Part shown: positions 1 through 6,441 of the stretch, piece after piece
How the letters are laid out: every line of letters starts with the position of its first letter
Position numbering within the stretch: position 1 is the first letter of the stretch
DNA from: an uncultured Elusimicrobium sp.
GTDB taxonomy: Bacteria > Elusimicrobiota > Elusimicrobia > Elusimicrobiales > Elusimicrobiaceae
Direction: 5' to 3'
NCBI GenBank assembly: GCA_902787065.1
Contig: CADAFA010000009.1
Span: 1 to 15,281, forward strand
DNA length: 15,281 nucleotides
Translations under genes and position numbers: made by a program
The notes under the pieces: generated by a model
The model's input: the letters and a program-made list of their open reading frames with translations, nothing else
Databases searched by the model: none
Told to the model about the DNA's origin: nothing

Positions 1-1896
1 ACTTAAAGGGCGCACTTGCGTTTCCACTTTATAATTGTTTGCTATAATATCTGAGGCATTATTCCAAACAGCAATTAAATCTGCCGGGCTTGGTGCTTTG
101 GAAATTGTGTAGTCAAATCTAAATTTCTCCGCCGAAACAAATGAGCCGGCCTGATGCACCTGGTCCCCCAAAATTTTGCGAAGTGATGCATTTATAACGT
201 GCACAGCAGTATGGTTTGATGCAGTCTTAAAACGATTTATTTCATCAACTTTTAAAGTAACAATATCTTGTTCTTTTAAAGAGCCTTCAACGATATTTAC
301 TTTATGTAAATAAACTTTTTCAAGCGGTTTTTGAGTATCTGTAACAGTTGCGATATGTTTACCGTCTTTTAAAATTTTACCGATATCGCCTACTTGACCG
401 CCGCATTCAGCGTAAAAAGGCGTTCTGCCTGTTACGACATAACCGCTATCTTTTAACTCTTGAACAGGTTTAAAATTTTTGTCAAGCAGGGCAAAAATTT
501 CCGCCTCACAAGTAAGTGTTTCATAGCCGACAAATACAGTTGACGGAACTTTACTTTCAATTTGTTGTAAAGTTAAAACATGTTCTTTTTCATTTTCATC
601 TGTAAATGCTTTGGAAGATGCCTTAGCTTCCTTTTGCGCTTGGTAAAAACCGTCTTCGTCAAGTTTAATATTTTTTTCTGCCAAAATTTCGCGCGTAAGT
701 TCTAACGGGAAACCATAAGTTTCATACAAATTAAAAGCTTCCTTACCACTGAAAACTTGGCCGAAATTTTCTTTTAATAGTTCATTTAATCTTGCTTCGC
801 CATCGTTTAAAGTTCTGGCAAAGGCAGCTTCCTCAGCTTTTAAGGCATCAATAATATGTGCCAGATTCGTTACAAGCTGCGGGTATAAATCTTGATAAAC
901 GCTAATCAAAGTAGGCACAAGTTCGTGCATAAAAGGGGTTTGGCGGCCCATAAGTTTGCCATACCTAAATGCACGCCTGATTAAACGGCGCAAAATATAA
1001 CCGCGCCCTTCATTAGAAGGCAAAACACCTTCGGAAAGTAAAAAGGAGGAAGCCCTTAAATGGTCTGCCACAATACGTAAAGCAGAAATTTCCTGTGCGG
1101 TTTTGCCTTCGATTTTCAAAATCTTTTTTGCATGATTTATGATAGGTAAAAACAAATCCGTATCAAAAGGATTATCAACATTTTGCATGACCATGCATAA
1201 ACGTTCAAGACCCATGCCGGTATCAATATTTTTTTGCGGAAGTTGCTCTAAGGTACCGTCTTCAAGACGGTTAAATTGAGTAAAAACCAAATTCCAAATT
1301 TCCACATATCTGCCGCAATTGCAGGCAATACCGTTTTTGGCGCAATCGGGGCAGCCTTTATCTTCCCCGAAATCATAATAGATTTCGGAGCATGGCCCGC
1401 AAGGCCCGGTGGGGCCCATGGTCCAAAAATTATCGTCTTCGCCAAATTCGTAAATGCGGTTTTTATCAATCAATTGTGCCCACATATTATAGGCTTCTTC
1501 GTCGCGCGGAGCAATACCGCCTTTAAAAATGCTGACGTACAGGCGGTTTTTATCAATTTTTAAAACTTCGGTTAAATAGGTCCAGGCCCAAGTGATGGCC
1601 TCTTTTTTAAAATAATCACCGAAGGAAAAATTACCTAACATTTCAAAAAATGTTAAGTGGCGTTTTGTAAAACCGACATTATCAATATCAGTTGTCCTTA
1701 AACACTTTTGACAAGTGCAGGCATTTTTCAAATTCTTTTTAAGCCCCAAAAAATTGGGTTTGAATTGTACCATCCCGGCGGAGGTAAAAAGCAAAGTCGG
1801 GTCCCCTTGCGGAACAAGCGGGCTTGAAGGTTGCTCGGTAAGGCCTTTTTCTTTAAAAAAGGCAATAAAATTTTTACGAATCTCTTGGCTTTCCAT
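1..1896 (-). CDS. alaS: Alanyl-tRNA synthetase, 5' part (C-terminus beyond left edge)
   Basis: Cytoplasmic class II synthetase that charges tRNA-Ala with alanine and hydrolyses mischarged Ser/Gly-tRNA. The minus-strand frame is open from the ATG at 1896 to position 1 (632 codons of a usual ~875). The N-terminus MESQEIRKNFIAFFKEKG is the family start. The catalytic core follows, with HLTFFEMLGNFSFGDYF, WTMGPTGPCGPCSEIYYDFG and GMGLERL. The segment CPDCAKNGIACNCGRYVEIWN has the cysteine-rich insert seen in many bacterial AlaRS. The editing domain shows AECGGQVGD (about residues 495-503) and HTAVH with H562 and H566, matching the first half of the editing-site zinc ligands; the remaining CxxxH and the C-Ala domain are off-window. 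It reads TTDIDNV where E. coli-type enzymes have a longer GGKHNDLENV, a variant known in other phyla. It diverges from the lipid kinase gene. Identification is near certain. Confidence 0.98.
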   Translation of the reverse strand, partial: MESQEIRKNFIAFFKEKGLTEQPSSPLVPQGDPTLLFTSAGMVQFKPNFLGLKKNLKNACTCQKCLRTTDIDNVGFTKRHLTFFEMLGNFSFGDYFKKEAITWAWTYLTEVLKIDKNRLYVSIFKGGIAPRDEEAYNMWAQLIDKNRIYEFGEDDNFWTMGPTGPCGPCSEIYYDFGEDKGCPDCAKNGIACNCGRYVEIWNLVFTQFNRLEDGTLEQLPQKNIDTGMGLERLCMVMQNVDNPFDTDLFLPIINHAKKILKIEGKTAQEISALRIVADHLRASSFLLSEGVLPSNEGRGYILRRLIRRAFRYGKLMGRQTPFMHELVPTLISVYQDLYPQLVTNLAHIIDALKAEEAAFARTLNDGEARLNELLKENFGQVFSGKEAFNLYETYGFPLELTREILAEKNIKLDEDGFYQAQKEAKASSKAFTDENEKEHVLTLQQIESKVPSTVFVGYETLTCEAEIFALLDKNFKPVQELKDSGYVVTGRTPFYAECGGQVGDIGKILKDGKHIATVTDTQKPLEKVYLHKVNIVEGSLKEQDIVTLKVDEINRFKTASNHTAVHVINASLRKILGDQVHQAGSFVSAEKFRFDYTISKAPSPADLIAVWNNASDIIANNYKVETQVRPLS

Positions 1897-1913
1897 ATAT
1901 AAAATTATATCAT
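1885..1913 (+). promoter_or_regulatory. Lipid kinase gene promoter, predicted leaderless
   Basis: TTGGCT (1885-1890), a 17-nt spacer and TATCAT (1908-1913) resemble a sigma-70 promoter, with 4/6 and 5/6 matches to consensus. The hexamer ends 6 nt before the ATG at 1920, so transcription should start at about the ATG. The -35 lies inside the first codons of the divergent alaS gene. No Shine-Dalgarno sequence precedes this start. Confidence 0.5.
1904..1912 (-). promoter_or_regulatory. alaS promoter, extended -10, predicted leaderless
   Basis: On the minus strand TGATATAAT is a perfect extended -10 element (TGn plus TATAAT, hexamer at 1909-1904). It is followed by 7 nt (TTTATAT) and then the alaS ATG at 1896. 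Transcription normally starts about 7 nt after the hexamer, so the mRNA should begin at or next to the A of the ATG. There is no Shine-Dalgarno sequence and no recognisable -35 box. The start point is inferred. Confidence 0.6.
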
Positions 1914-1925
1914 ATTAGTATGATA
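1908..1925. repeat. 7-bp inverted repeat across the lipid kinase start codon
   Basis: TATCATA (1908-1914), spacer TTAG, TATGATA (1919-1925) is a perfect short palindrome. It overlaps the -10 regions of both divergent genes and the ATG at 1920. It could be an operator that affects both promoters, or it may simply follow from AT-rich -10 sequence next to an ATG. The arms are short, so confidence in a function is low. Confidence 0.3.
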
Positions 1926-2789
1926 CGTTTTATAATTAACCCGAGTGCCGGTAAGCATAAAAACCTTAAAACGCTTGAAAAAGATATTAAAAAAATTTTC
2001 CCTCAAGCGGAAATTATTTACACAAAATACGCCGGGCATGCCAAAGAACTTGCGCTTGAAGCCGCACAAAAAAATTATAAGACTACTGTCGCTGTCGGAG
2101 GAGATGGCACAATAAATGAAGTCACCCAAGGTTTAGTTAATTCGCAAACTGCACTTGGAATTATTCCTTGCGGCAGCGGTAACGGTTTTGCACGCTTAAT
2201 TAAAATGCCGCTTAAAGATAATTTAAAATGTTTGGAAATTATCAAACAAAACAATACAAAAAAAATTGACGTTGGCCTTGCAAACAATGAATATTTTTTA
2301 AATGTTGCCGGGTTTGGTTTGGATGCAATAGTTGCACATAAATTTGCTACATCTAAAAGGCGAGGGAAATTGCCTTATTTTAAAATCGGCGTAACAGAAT
2401 TTTTTAATTTCCACGCGGAAAAATATGATCTTATTTTTGACGACGGTAAAAAAATTGAAATTACCCCGCTTTGTGCGGCTTTTGCAAACGGAACGCAATA
2501 CGGTAGCAATTTTTTTATTGCACCTGAAGCGAAATTAGATGATGGTTTTTTGGATATGGTGCTAATTAAACCAACAAATATTTTTAAAATGCTTTTGGGC
2601 CTGCCCAATTTTTTAAAGGACGGTTTAAGCCCCGTTAAATTAACGGAAACACAAAAAGTTAAGTCAGTAAAAATTATCGGAAAAGAACCGTTTTACTATC
2701 ACATTGACGGCGAACCAAGAAAAACACAAAACAGTCTAGAAATTGCCATACAATCTAAAAGTTTAACTATCATACTATCGGAGGGATAA
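1920..2789 (+). CDS. YegS/DgkB-type diacylglycerol (lipid) kinase
   Basis: 289-residue member of the DAGK catalytic family, close to the usual ~300. These cytosolic or membrane-associated enzymes phosphorylate diacylglycerol or related lipids with ATP and recycle lipid by-products of envelope synthesis. Seen in the protein: FIINPSAGK at residues 4-12, the nucleotide-binding GGDGT at 60-64, PCGSGNGFAR at 83-92, and the C-terminal lobe with APEAKLDDGFLDMV (201-214) and HIDGEP (261-266). The ATG at 1920 is supported by family alignment at MIRFIINP and by the -10 box 6 nt upstream. Its stop directly abuts the start of the membrane-anchored nuclease gene, so the two are probably one operon. The exact lipid substrate cannot be told from sequence; sphingosine or phosphatidylglycerol kinase activity is possible in this family. 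Confidence 0.9.
   Translation: MIRFIINPSAGKHKNLKTLEKDIKKIFPQAEIIYTKYAGHAKELALEAAQKNYKTTVAVGGDGTINEVTQGLVNSQTALGIIPCGSGNGFARLIKMPLKDNLKCLEIIKQNNTKKIDVGLANNEYFLNVAGFGLDAIVAHKFATSKRRGKLPYFKIGVTEFFNFHAEKYDLIFDDGKKIEITPLCAAFANGTQYGSNFFIAPEAKLDDGFLDMVLIKPTNIFKMLLGLPNFLKDGLSPVKLTETQKVKSVKIIGKEPFYYHIDGEPRKTQNSLEIAIQSKSLTIILSEG
2780..2785 (+). promoter_or_regulatory. Ribosome binding site of the nuclease gene
   Basis: GGAGGG lies 4 nt before the ATG at 2790 and within the last codons of the upstream gene. It is one of the best Shine-Dalgarno sequences in the window and contrasts with the SD-less first gene of this operon. Confidence 0.75.
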
Positions 2790-3305
2790 ATGCCAACCCC
2801 AAACAAAAAAACAACTGCCCACAAGCGCAGGCCTTCCACCTCCAAACAGATTAAATTTTGGGCCAGTGTGATTATTACCGTCATTTTGTACTTCATGCAA
2901 CAACAAGGTAAACCGCTTACCCAAACAAATGAGAAAGATGAAACCAAAGTATTTGACAATGTGTCTATTGCTTCCGTTTATGATGGTGATACCTTTAAAA
3001 TAAATTTAAACTGTTCACTTGCTGTATATTGTGAAAAAGTACCCGTGCGTGTACGTGGTGTAGATACTCCTGAAATTAAAGGCAAAACGGAACGGGAGAA
3101 ACAACGCGCCAAAAAAGCCAAAGAATTTACTAAAAATTTCCTGAATCAAGATCCTGTAAATTTATCTAATTGCGGGCGTGATAAATATTTCCGCCTTCTT
3201 TGTGATGTTAAAAATGGGCAAGGCAAAGATTTAGCGCAAGAACTTATCAAAAATGATTTAGGTTATTTCTACGAAGGCGGCACAAAAAGTAATAAGTATC
3301 AATGA
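2790..3305 (+). CDS. Membrane-anchored staphylococcal nuclease-like (thermonuclease) protein
   Basis: 171 residues. A Lys/Arg-rich N-terminus (1-22) is followed by a hydrophobic segment at about 23-36 (FWASVIITVILYFM), a likely signal anchor placing the enzyme outside the inner membrane. Residues ~56-160 form an SNase domain that cleaves DNA or RNA with calcium. Seen: SVYDGDTF (D65, D67), then RVRGVDTPE, where R87, D92 and E95 align with Arg35, Asp40 and Glu43 of staphylococcal nuclease, and DKYFR, where R135 aligns with Arg87. The full catalytic set is therefore present. It abuts the lipid kinase gene, has a strong Shine-Dalgarno sequence, and ends 2 bp from the end of the convergent synthase gene. 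A nutrient-scavenging or DNA-clearing role is inferred. Four cysteines (C74, C81, C128, C138) could form disulfides if the domain is exported. Confidence 0.88.
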   Translation: MPTPNKKTTAHKRRPSTSKQIKFWASVIITVILYFMQQQGKPLTQTNEKDETKVFDNVSIASVYDGDTFKINLNCSLAVYCEKVPVRVRGVDTPEIKGKTEREKQRAKKAKEFTKNFLNQDPVNLSNCGRDKYFRLLCDVKNGQGKDLAQELIKNDLGYFYEGGTKSNKYQ

Positions 3306-3307
3306 AA

Positions 3308-4324
3308 TTATTTTTTTGGCAAGAGTTCTTTAATAGCTTTGTATTTTTTGTTAAAAATATAACCGAAAATTGCATTACTCCACACAAAAAACGGTGTTAA
3401 AAGCATGGTCCTGTAAATTACTTTGCGGGCAAATTTCGGGCGATATTTTATATCAAGCAAATTGCGGCTGCATAAAATTGCCTGATAAGTTTCAAGCGCC
3501 CACAAAACAGGCCACATCACCGCCGCCCGCGCAAACACTTTATAGGAAGATATTTGCTTTAAAAAATCAGGCGCAACGACAATATTCTCAAGCCCAAAAT
3601 GCAACCATTTATAAAGTATAGGAAAAAATAATTTATAATTTTTCTTTTCAAGTAAATCTTGCGGCATAAGGCTGTATTTTGTAAGGTCCGTTATCGGCAA
3701 ATATATGCGGCCGATTTTTAAATCAGCGGCAATATCTTTTAAAATATTTGTAATTTGTAAGGCCATACCGATTTTTTGTGCTTCGTCGGTAAATTTTTTA
3801 TTTTCTTTACCGTTAAGCAGAAGTTTTGCCCAAAAAACACCCGGTGCCCCTCCCATGTGGGCGCAATAATCAATAGTTTCCTTATCACTTGGAACTGCTT
3901 TTAAAAGGTAAGTTAAATCTTCATCGGCAAAATAATTTAAATCCCACTCCATCGCCTTTGATACAGCAGTTACAACTTCTAAAGTATCTGCTTGTGCGCG
4001 CACATTTAAGTTTTGATAAGCTCCAAGACAAAGAGGTAAATTCTCAAGCAAATTAATTTCCTTTTCATATTTTTTGTCTGCCTGCAAATTTAAAGCCAAA
4101 TATTTGGCAAGCAATTCTTTATCTTGTGTCTTTACTAAATTAGGGTAATTACTTATAAAGTAAATTCTGTCTTTTAACGGTAAAAGCGGGGTATCTGCGA
4201 TAGTATCGGCAATCCTGCAAAGCAGATAAGCAACGGTAAAAACTTGCTTTTGCTTGGCCGGCATAATTTTTGCACTCAAGTATAAGGTGCGGGCACTTTC
4301 TTTTAAAAGGCTATTTAAGTCCAT
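3308..4324 (-). CDS. Squalene/phytoene synthase family protein
   Basis: 338 residues, all-alpha trans-isoprenyl synthase family that joins two prenyl diphosphates head to head (FPP to squalene or presqualene diphosphate, or GGPP to phytoene). Both Asp-rich Mg-diphosphate motifs are present: CRIADTIAD (D40, D44) in the first, and LQITNILKDIAADLKIGRIYLP spanning 189-210 (N193, D197, D201, R206, Y208) in the second. A hydrophobic C-terminal stretch near 305-325 (MLLTPFFVWSNAIFGYIF) suggests membrane association. The start is supported by an extended -10 box 6 nt upstream. No desaturase, squalene-hopene cyclase, HpnC/HpnE or Crt gene is nearby, so squalene versus phytoene as product cannot be decided from context. 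Confidence 0.9.
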   Translation of the reverse strand: MDLNSLLKESARTLYLSAKIMPAKQKQVFTVAYLLCRIADTIADTPLLPLKDRIYFISNYPNLVKTQDKELLAKYLALNLQADKKYEKEINLLENLPLCLGAYQNLNVRAQADTLEVVTAVSKAMEWDLNYFADEDLTYLLKAVPSDKETIDYCAHMGGAPGVFWAKLLLNGKENKKFTDEAQKIGMALQITNILKDIAADLKIGRIYLPITDLTKYSLMPQDLLEKKNYKLFFPILYKWLHFGLENIVVAPDFLKQISSYKVFARAAVMWPVLWALETYQAILCSRNLLDIKYRPKFARKVIYRTMLLTPFFVWSNAIFGYIFNKKYKAIKELLPKK

Positions 4325-4330
4325 ATTAAA

Positions 4331-4339
4331 ATTTTAACA
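4331..4339 (-). promoter_or_regulatory. Promoter of squalene/phytoene synthase gene, extended -10
   Basis: On the minus strand TGTTAAAAT is an extended -10 (TGn plus TAAAAT, hexamer at 4336-4331). It is followed by TTTAAT and then the ATG at 4324. The 6-nt gap leaves no space for a 5' leader or Shine-Dalgarno sequence. No -35 box is evident. It lies back to back with the promoter of the divergent metallopeptidase gene. Confidence 0.5.
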
Positions 4340-4362
4340 TATTATTTTGCGCTCGTTTTAGG

Positions 4363-4368
4363 TATAAT
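4363..4368 (+). promoter_or_regulatory. Promoter -10 of YgjP-like peptidase gene, predicted leaderless
   Basis: A perfect TATAAT is followed by ATAGAT and then the ATG at 4375. A start point 6-7 nt after the hexamer would fall on the ATG. There is no Shine-Dalgarno sequence and no convincing -35 box at 16-18 nt. Confidence 0.55.
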
Positions 4369-4374
4369 ATAGAT

Positions 4375-5052
4375 ATGGCAGATATTGACATTGAAACCAC
4401 TATAAGTGATGTAAAACTTTTTTTGGAAAAATTAAAGGGCGAGCTCCCTGAAGTTTTTACTAAACCAGTCCCATCAACAGAAGGGTCAGAAACGGAAACC
4501 CAAACCCAGCCCAAGCAGGAAACTGCCGGCAAAGTTTTATATTTGGGTAATTTATGTGATGCGGAATTAACTTTAAACCCAGAGCAAAAACAGCCCACAG
4601 TAGTTTTAGCAGATAATAAATTTTACATTACTTTAACAAATAAAGAACAAGATCCTTCCGCCCTTTGCGAAGACTTTTTGCGCCGCCAAGCCTTGGACTT
4701 TTTAACAGCGCGTGCAAAAGAACTTGCAACAAAAATGGAAGTAACTTTCAATAATCTTACGGTTAAAGACCAAAAAAGTTTATGGGGCAGCTGCTCCCAA
4801 AAAAATAATTTAAACTTTTCCTACCGCTTAATTAAAATGCCGCGCGCGGTGATTGACTATTTAATAGTTCATGAGCTTGCACACCTAGTGCATTTTGACC
4901 ATAGCGCAGATTTTTGGGCTACCGTTGAAAAGTTTATACCAGATTATAAACAACACCGCCGCTGGTTGAATAACAATAAATATGCCGTTATGGCTGAGAG
5001 TAATGTTTCCCTTGAAAATTTAAAAGAACAAAATAAAACCCAAGAGGTGTAA
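4375..5052 (+). CDS. YgjP-like (DUF45) zinc metallopeptidase-domain protein
   Basis: 225 residues. The C-terminal half (about 98-200) is the YgjP/SprT-like metallopeptidase domain. Seen: SLWGSCSQKNNLNFSYRL at 135-152, then YLIVHELAHLVHFDHSADFW at 162-181. This gives the HExxH zinc site (H166, E167, H170) and third ligand candidate H176, followed by PDYKQHRRWL. The first ~50 residues hold a helical stretch and an acidic Ser/Thr/Gln-rich linker, and are less like the family. No signal peptide, so it should be cytoplasmic. Physiological substrates of this family are poorly known; in many genomes it sits beside restriction-modification genes, but not here. The stop abuts the start of the amidase gene, indicating one operon. 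The ATG at 4375 is supported by the TATAAT 6 nt upstream. Confidence 0.88.
   Translation: MADIDIETTISDVKLFLEKLKGELPEVFTKPVPSTEGSETETQTQPKQETAGKVLYLGNLCDAELTLNPEQKQPTVVLADNKFYITLTNKEQDPSALCEDFLRRQALDFLTARAKELATKMEVTFNNLTVKDQKSLWGSCSQKNNLNFSYRLIKMPRAVIDYLIVHELAHLVHFDHSADFWATVEKFIPDYKQHRRWLNNNKYAVMAESNVSLENLKEQNKTQEV
5043..5049 (+). promoter_or_regulatory. Ribosome binding site of the amidase gene
   Basis: AGAGGTG ends 3 nt before the ATG at 5053 and lies within the last codons of the peptidase gene. This SD supports translation of the second gene of the pair from a polycistronic mRNA. Confidence 0.65.
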
Positions 5053-6402
5053 ATGTTCAAAAAACTTATTTTTACTTTACTTGCCTGCCTGCTCTTCTGC
5101 TCAAGTTTTGCAGCAGAGACACTGCCGGTAATTTTCCAAGGTAAAAATAAGACACCCATCCAAACAAGAACAAAAAACGGGGAAACCTTTGTTGAAGCGC
5201 GTGATATGGCAAAATATCTGCGCCTGCAAACAAATTTATTCTGGAGTTCCGGCCAGCTTAATTTGCGCGGTAAAGACGGGTTTTTTGCAACTTTAAGGCA
5301 AGGGGAAAATTTCGCCACCGTAAAAGGTAATCGGGAAACACTTACTGCAGAACCTTTTATGGAAAAGCGTTCCTTATATGCCCCCATAACTTTTTTTACG
5401 GAAGGGGCTGCTTTTAATGCAGGCAATTTCCAAGCAGCTTTTGATGGCGAAAAGATTATAATTGAAAAGGCAGGCCAACTGCCTGTAACAGAAAAACAGC
5501 AAGAGGGAAACTCCCCCAAAACGCCTGCTGCAGTTGTTGCTGAAACAACGGAAACACAAGAAGAAGAGATTGAAGAAGTCGGCGGGGAATTCTTTACCCA
5601 AATTCCCGGTTCAAATTTACCGCCGCCTACAATTATAAATAAACTAGATACCTCTAAAAAGGTTTTACCCTTTCTACCTAAAGATTTAAAAAAGGAAAAT
5701 GTTTTGCGCGTTTGTATTGATGCAGGCCATGGCGGTAAAGACCCCGGTGCAAATTACCGCGGGGTTGCAAAAGAAAAGGAACTCAATTTAATCGTAGCAA
5801 AAGAACTTGAAAAACTTTTAAAGAAAAACAAAAAGATTGAAATTAAAATGACGCGTACCAATGATACCTTTATCCCCCTTGGCACACGTGCAAAAATTGC
5901 AAATAATTTTAAAGCGGATTTATTTGTTTCCATACACGCAAATGCCGCACCGAATAGAAAAGCAAAAGGGTTTGAGGTTTATTTCCGTTCAGATAAAGCC
6001 TCAGACAAAGAGGCCGCACAAACCGCCGCACTTGAAAACGAGGCCTTAAATTATGAGGAAAAGGGAGTCGGCAATATAACTTATGCGGACTTGCTTTTAA
6101 ATTCACTTGCTACCAATGAAAATATCAACGAAAGTTCAAAACTTGCCGCACGTATTAGAAACAGTGTTTCAGATAAAAGCAAAGTTCTGGGTATAAATGT
6201 GAGTACGGAAAAAAGTATTAAACAAGCAAACTTTTATGTTTTGCAAGGCGTAAAAGCACCGTCGGTATTGGTGGAAATGGGTTACGTTACAAATAAAGAT
6301 GACAAAAAACGCCTTAACAATAAAAAGATTTTGCAAATGATGGCGCAAGCTATCAGCAACGGTGTTTTGACCTATGCCCGCCAAGAAGGCTGGAAGATTT
6401 AA
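5053..6402 (+). CDS. Secreted N-acetylmuramoyl-L-alanine amidase (Amidase_3)
   Basis: 449 residues. A signal peptide (MFKKLIFTLLACLLFCSSFA, 1-20) exports it to the periplasm. Residues ~25-138 (VEARDMAKYLRLQTNLFW, ending FDGEKIIIEK) look like a copper-amine-oxidase-N/AMIN-type beta domain that may bind the wall. A Pro/Glu/Thr-rich linker follows (about 140-210). Residues ~216-443 are the Amidase_3 domain, which cuts the bond between MurNAc and L-Ala of the peptide stem using zinc. Visible residues: H226 in IDAGHGGKDPG, E241 in AKEKELNL, H295 in VSIHANA and catalytic E408 in VLVEMGYVTN. The complete set implies an active enzyme. The stretch 318-395 contains the lid or regulatory-helix insertion found in AmiA/B/C-type enzymes, so control by an activator is possible. 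Likely role: daughter-cell separation or wall turnover. Confidence 0.93.
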   Translation: MFKKLIFTLLACLLFCSSFAAETLPVIFQGKNKTPIQTRTKNGETFVEARDMAKYLRLQTNLFWSSGQLNLRGKDGFFATLRQGENFATVKGNRETLTAEPFMEKRSLYAPITFFTEGAAFNAGNFQAAFDGEKIIIEKAGQLPVTEKQQEGNSPKTPAAVVAETTETQEEEIEEVGGEFFTQIPGSNLPPPTIINKLDTSKKVLPFLPKDLKKENVLRVCIDAGHGGKDPGANYRGVAKEKELNLIVAKELEKLLKKNKKIEIKMTRTNDTFIPLGTRAKIANNFKADLFVSIHANAAPNRKAKGFEVYFRSDKASDKEAAQTAALENEALNYEEKGVGNITYADLLLNSLATNENINESSKLAARIRNSVSDKSKVLGINVSTEKSIKQANFYVLQGVKAPSVLVEMGYVTNKDDKKRLNNKKILQMMAQAISNGVLTYARQEGWKI

Positions 6403-6427
6403 TCCACACGATATACCTTATATTTTG

Positions 6428-6433
6428 TATAAT
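6428..6433 (+). promoter_or_regulatory. leuS promoter -10, predicted leaderless
   Basis: A perfect TATAAT sits in the 39-bp gap after the amidase gene. It is followed by 8 nt (CTATATAT) and then the leuS ATG at 6442, with no Shine-Dalgarno sequence. No -35 match is found at 16-18 nt (the position holds CACACG). Start at or near the ATG is inferred. Confidence 0.55.
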
Positions 6434-6441
6434 CTATATAT

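Noticed and set aside
1276..1563. 95-codon open frame on the plus strand inside alaS
   Set aside because: It lies opposite the conserved alaS catalytic region, whose protein motifs explain the sequence. No ribosome binding site and no recognisable product.
1843..1863. Perfect 8-bp hairpin GCCTTTTT/AAAAAGGC near the 5' end of alaS
   Set aside because: It is produced by codons of the conserved AFFKEKG stretch of AlaRS and is an A/T-rich stem. I see no run of T or context making it an attenuator.
6367..6372. TTGACC upstream of leuS as a -35 box
   Set aside because: It is about 55 nt before the TATAAT, far beyond the 16-18 nt spacing of sigma-70 promoters, and lies inside the amidase coding region.
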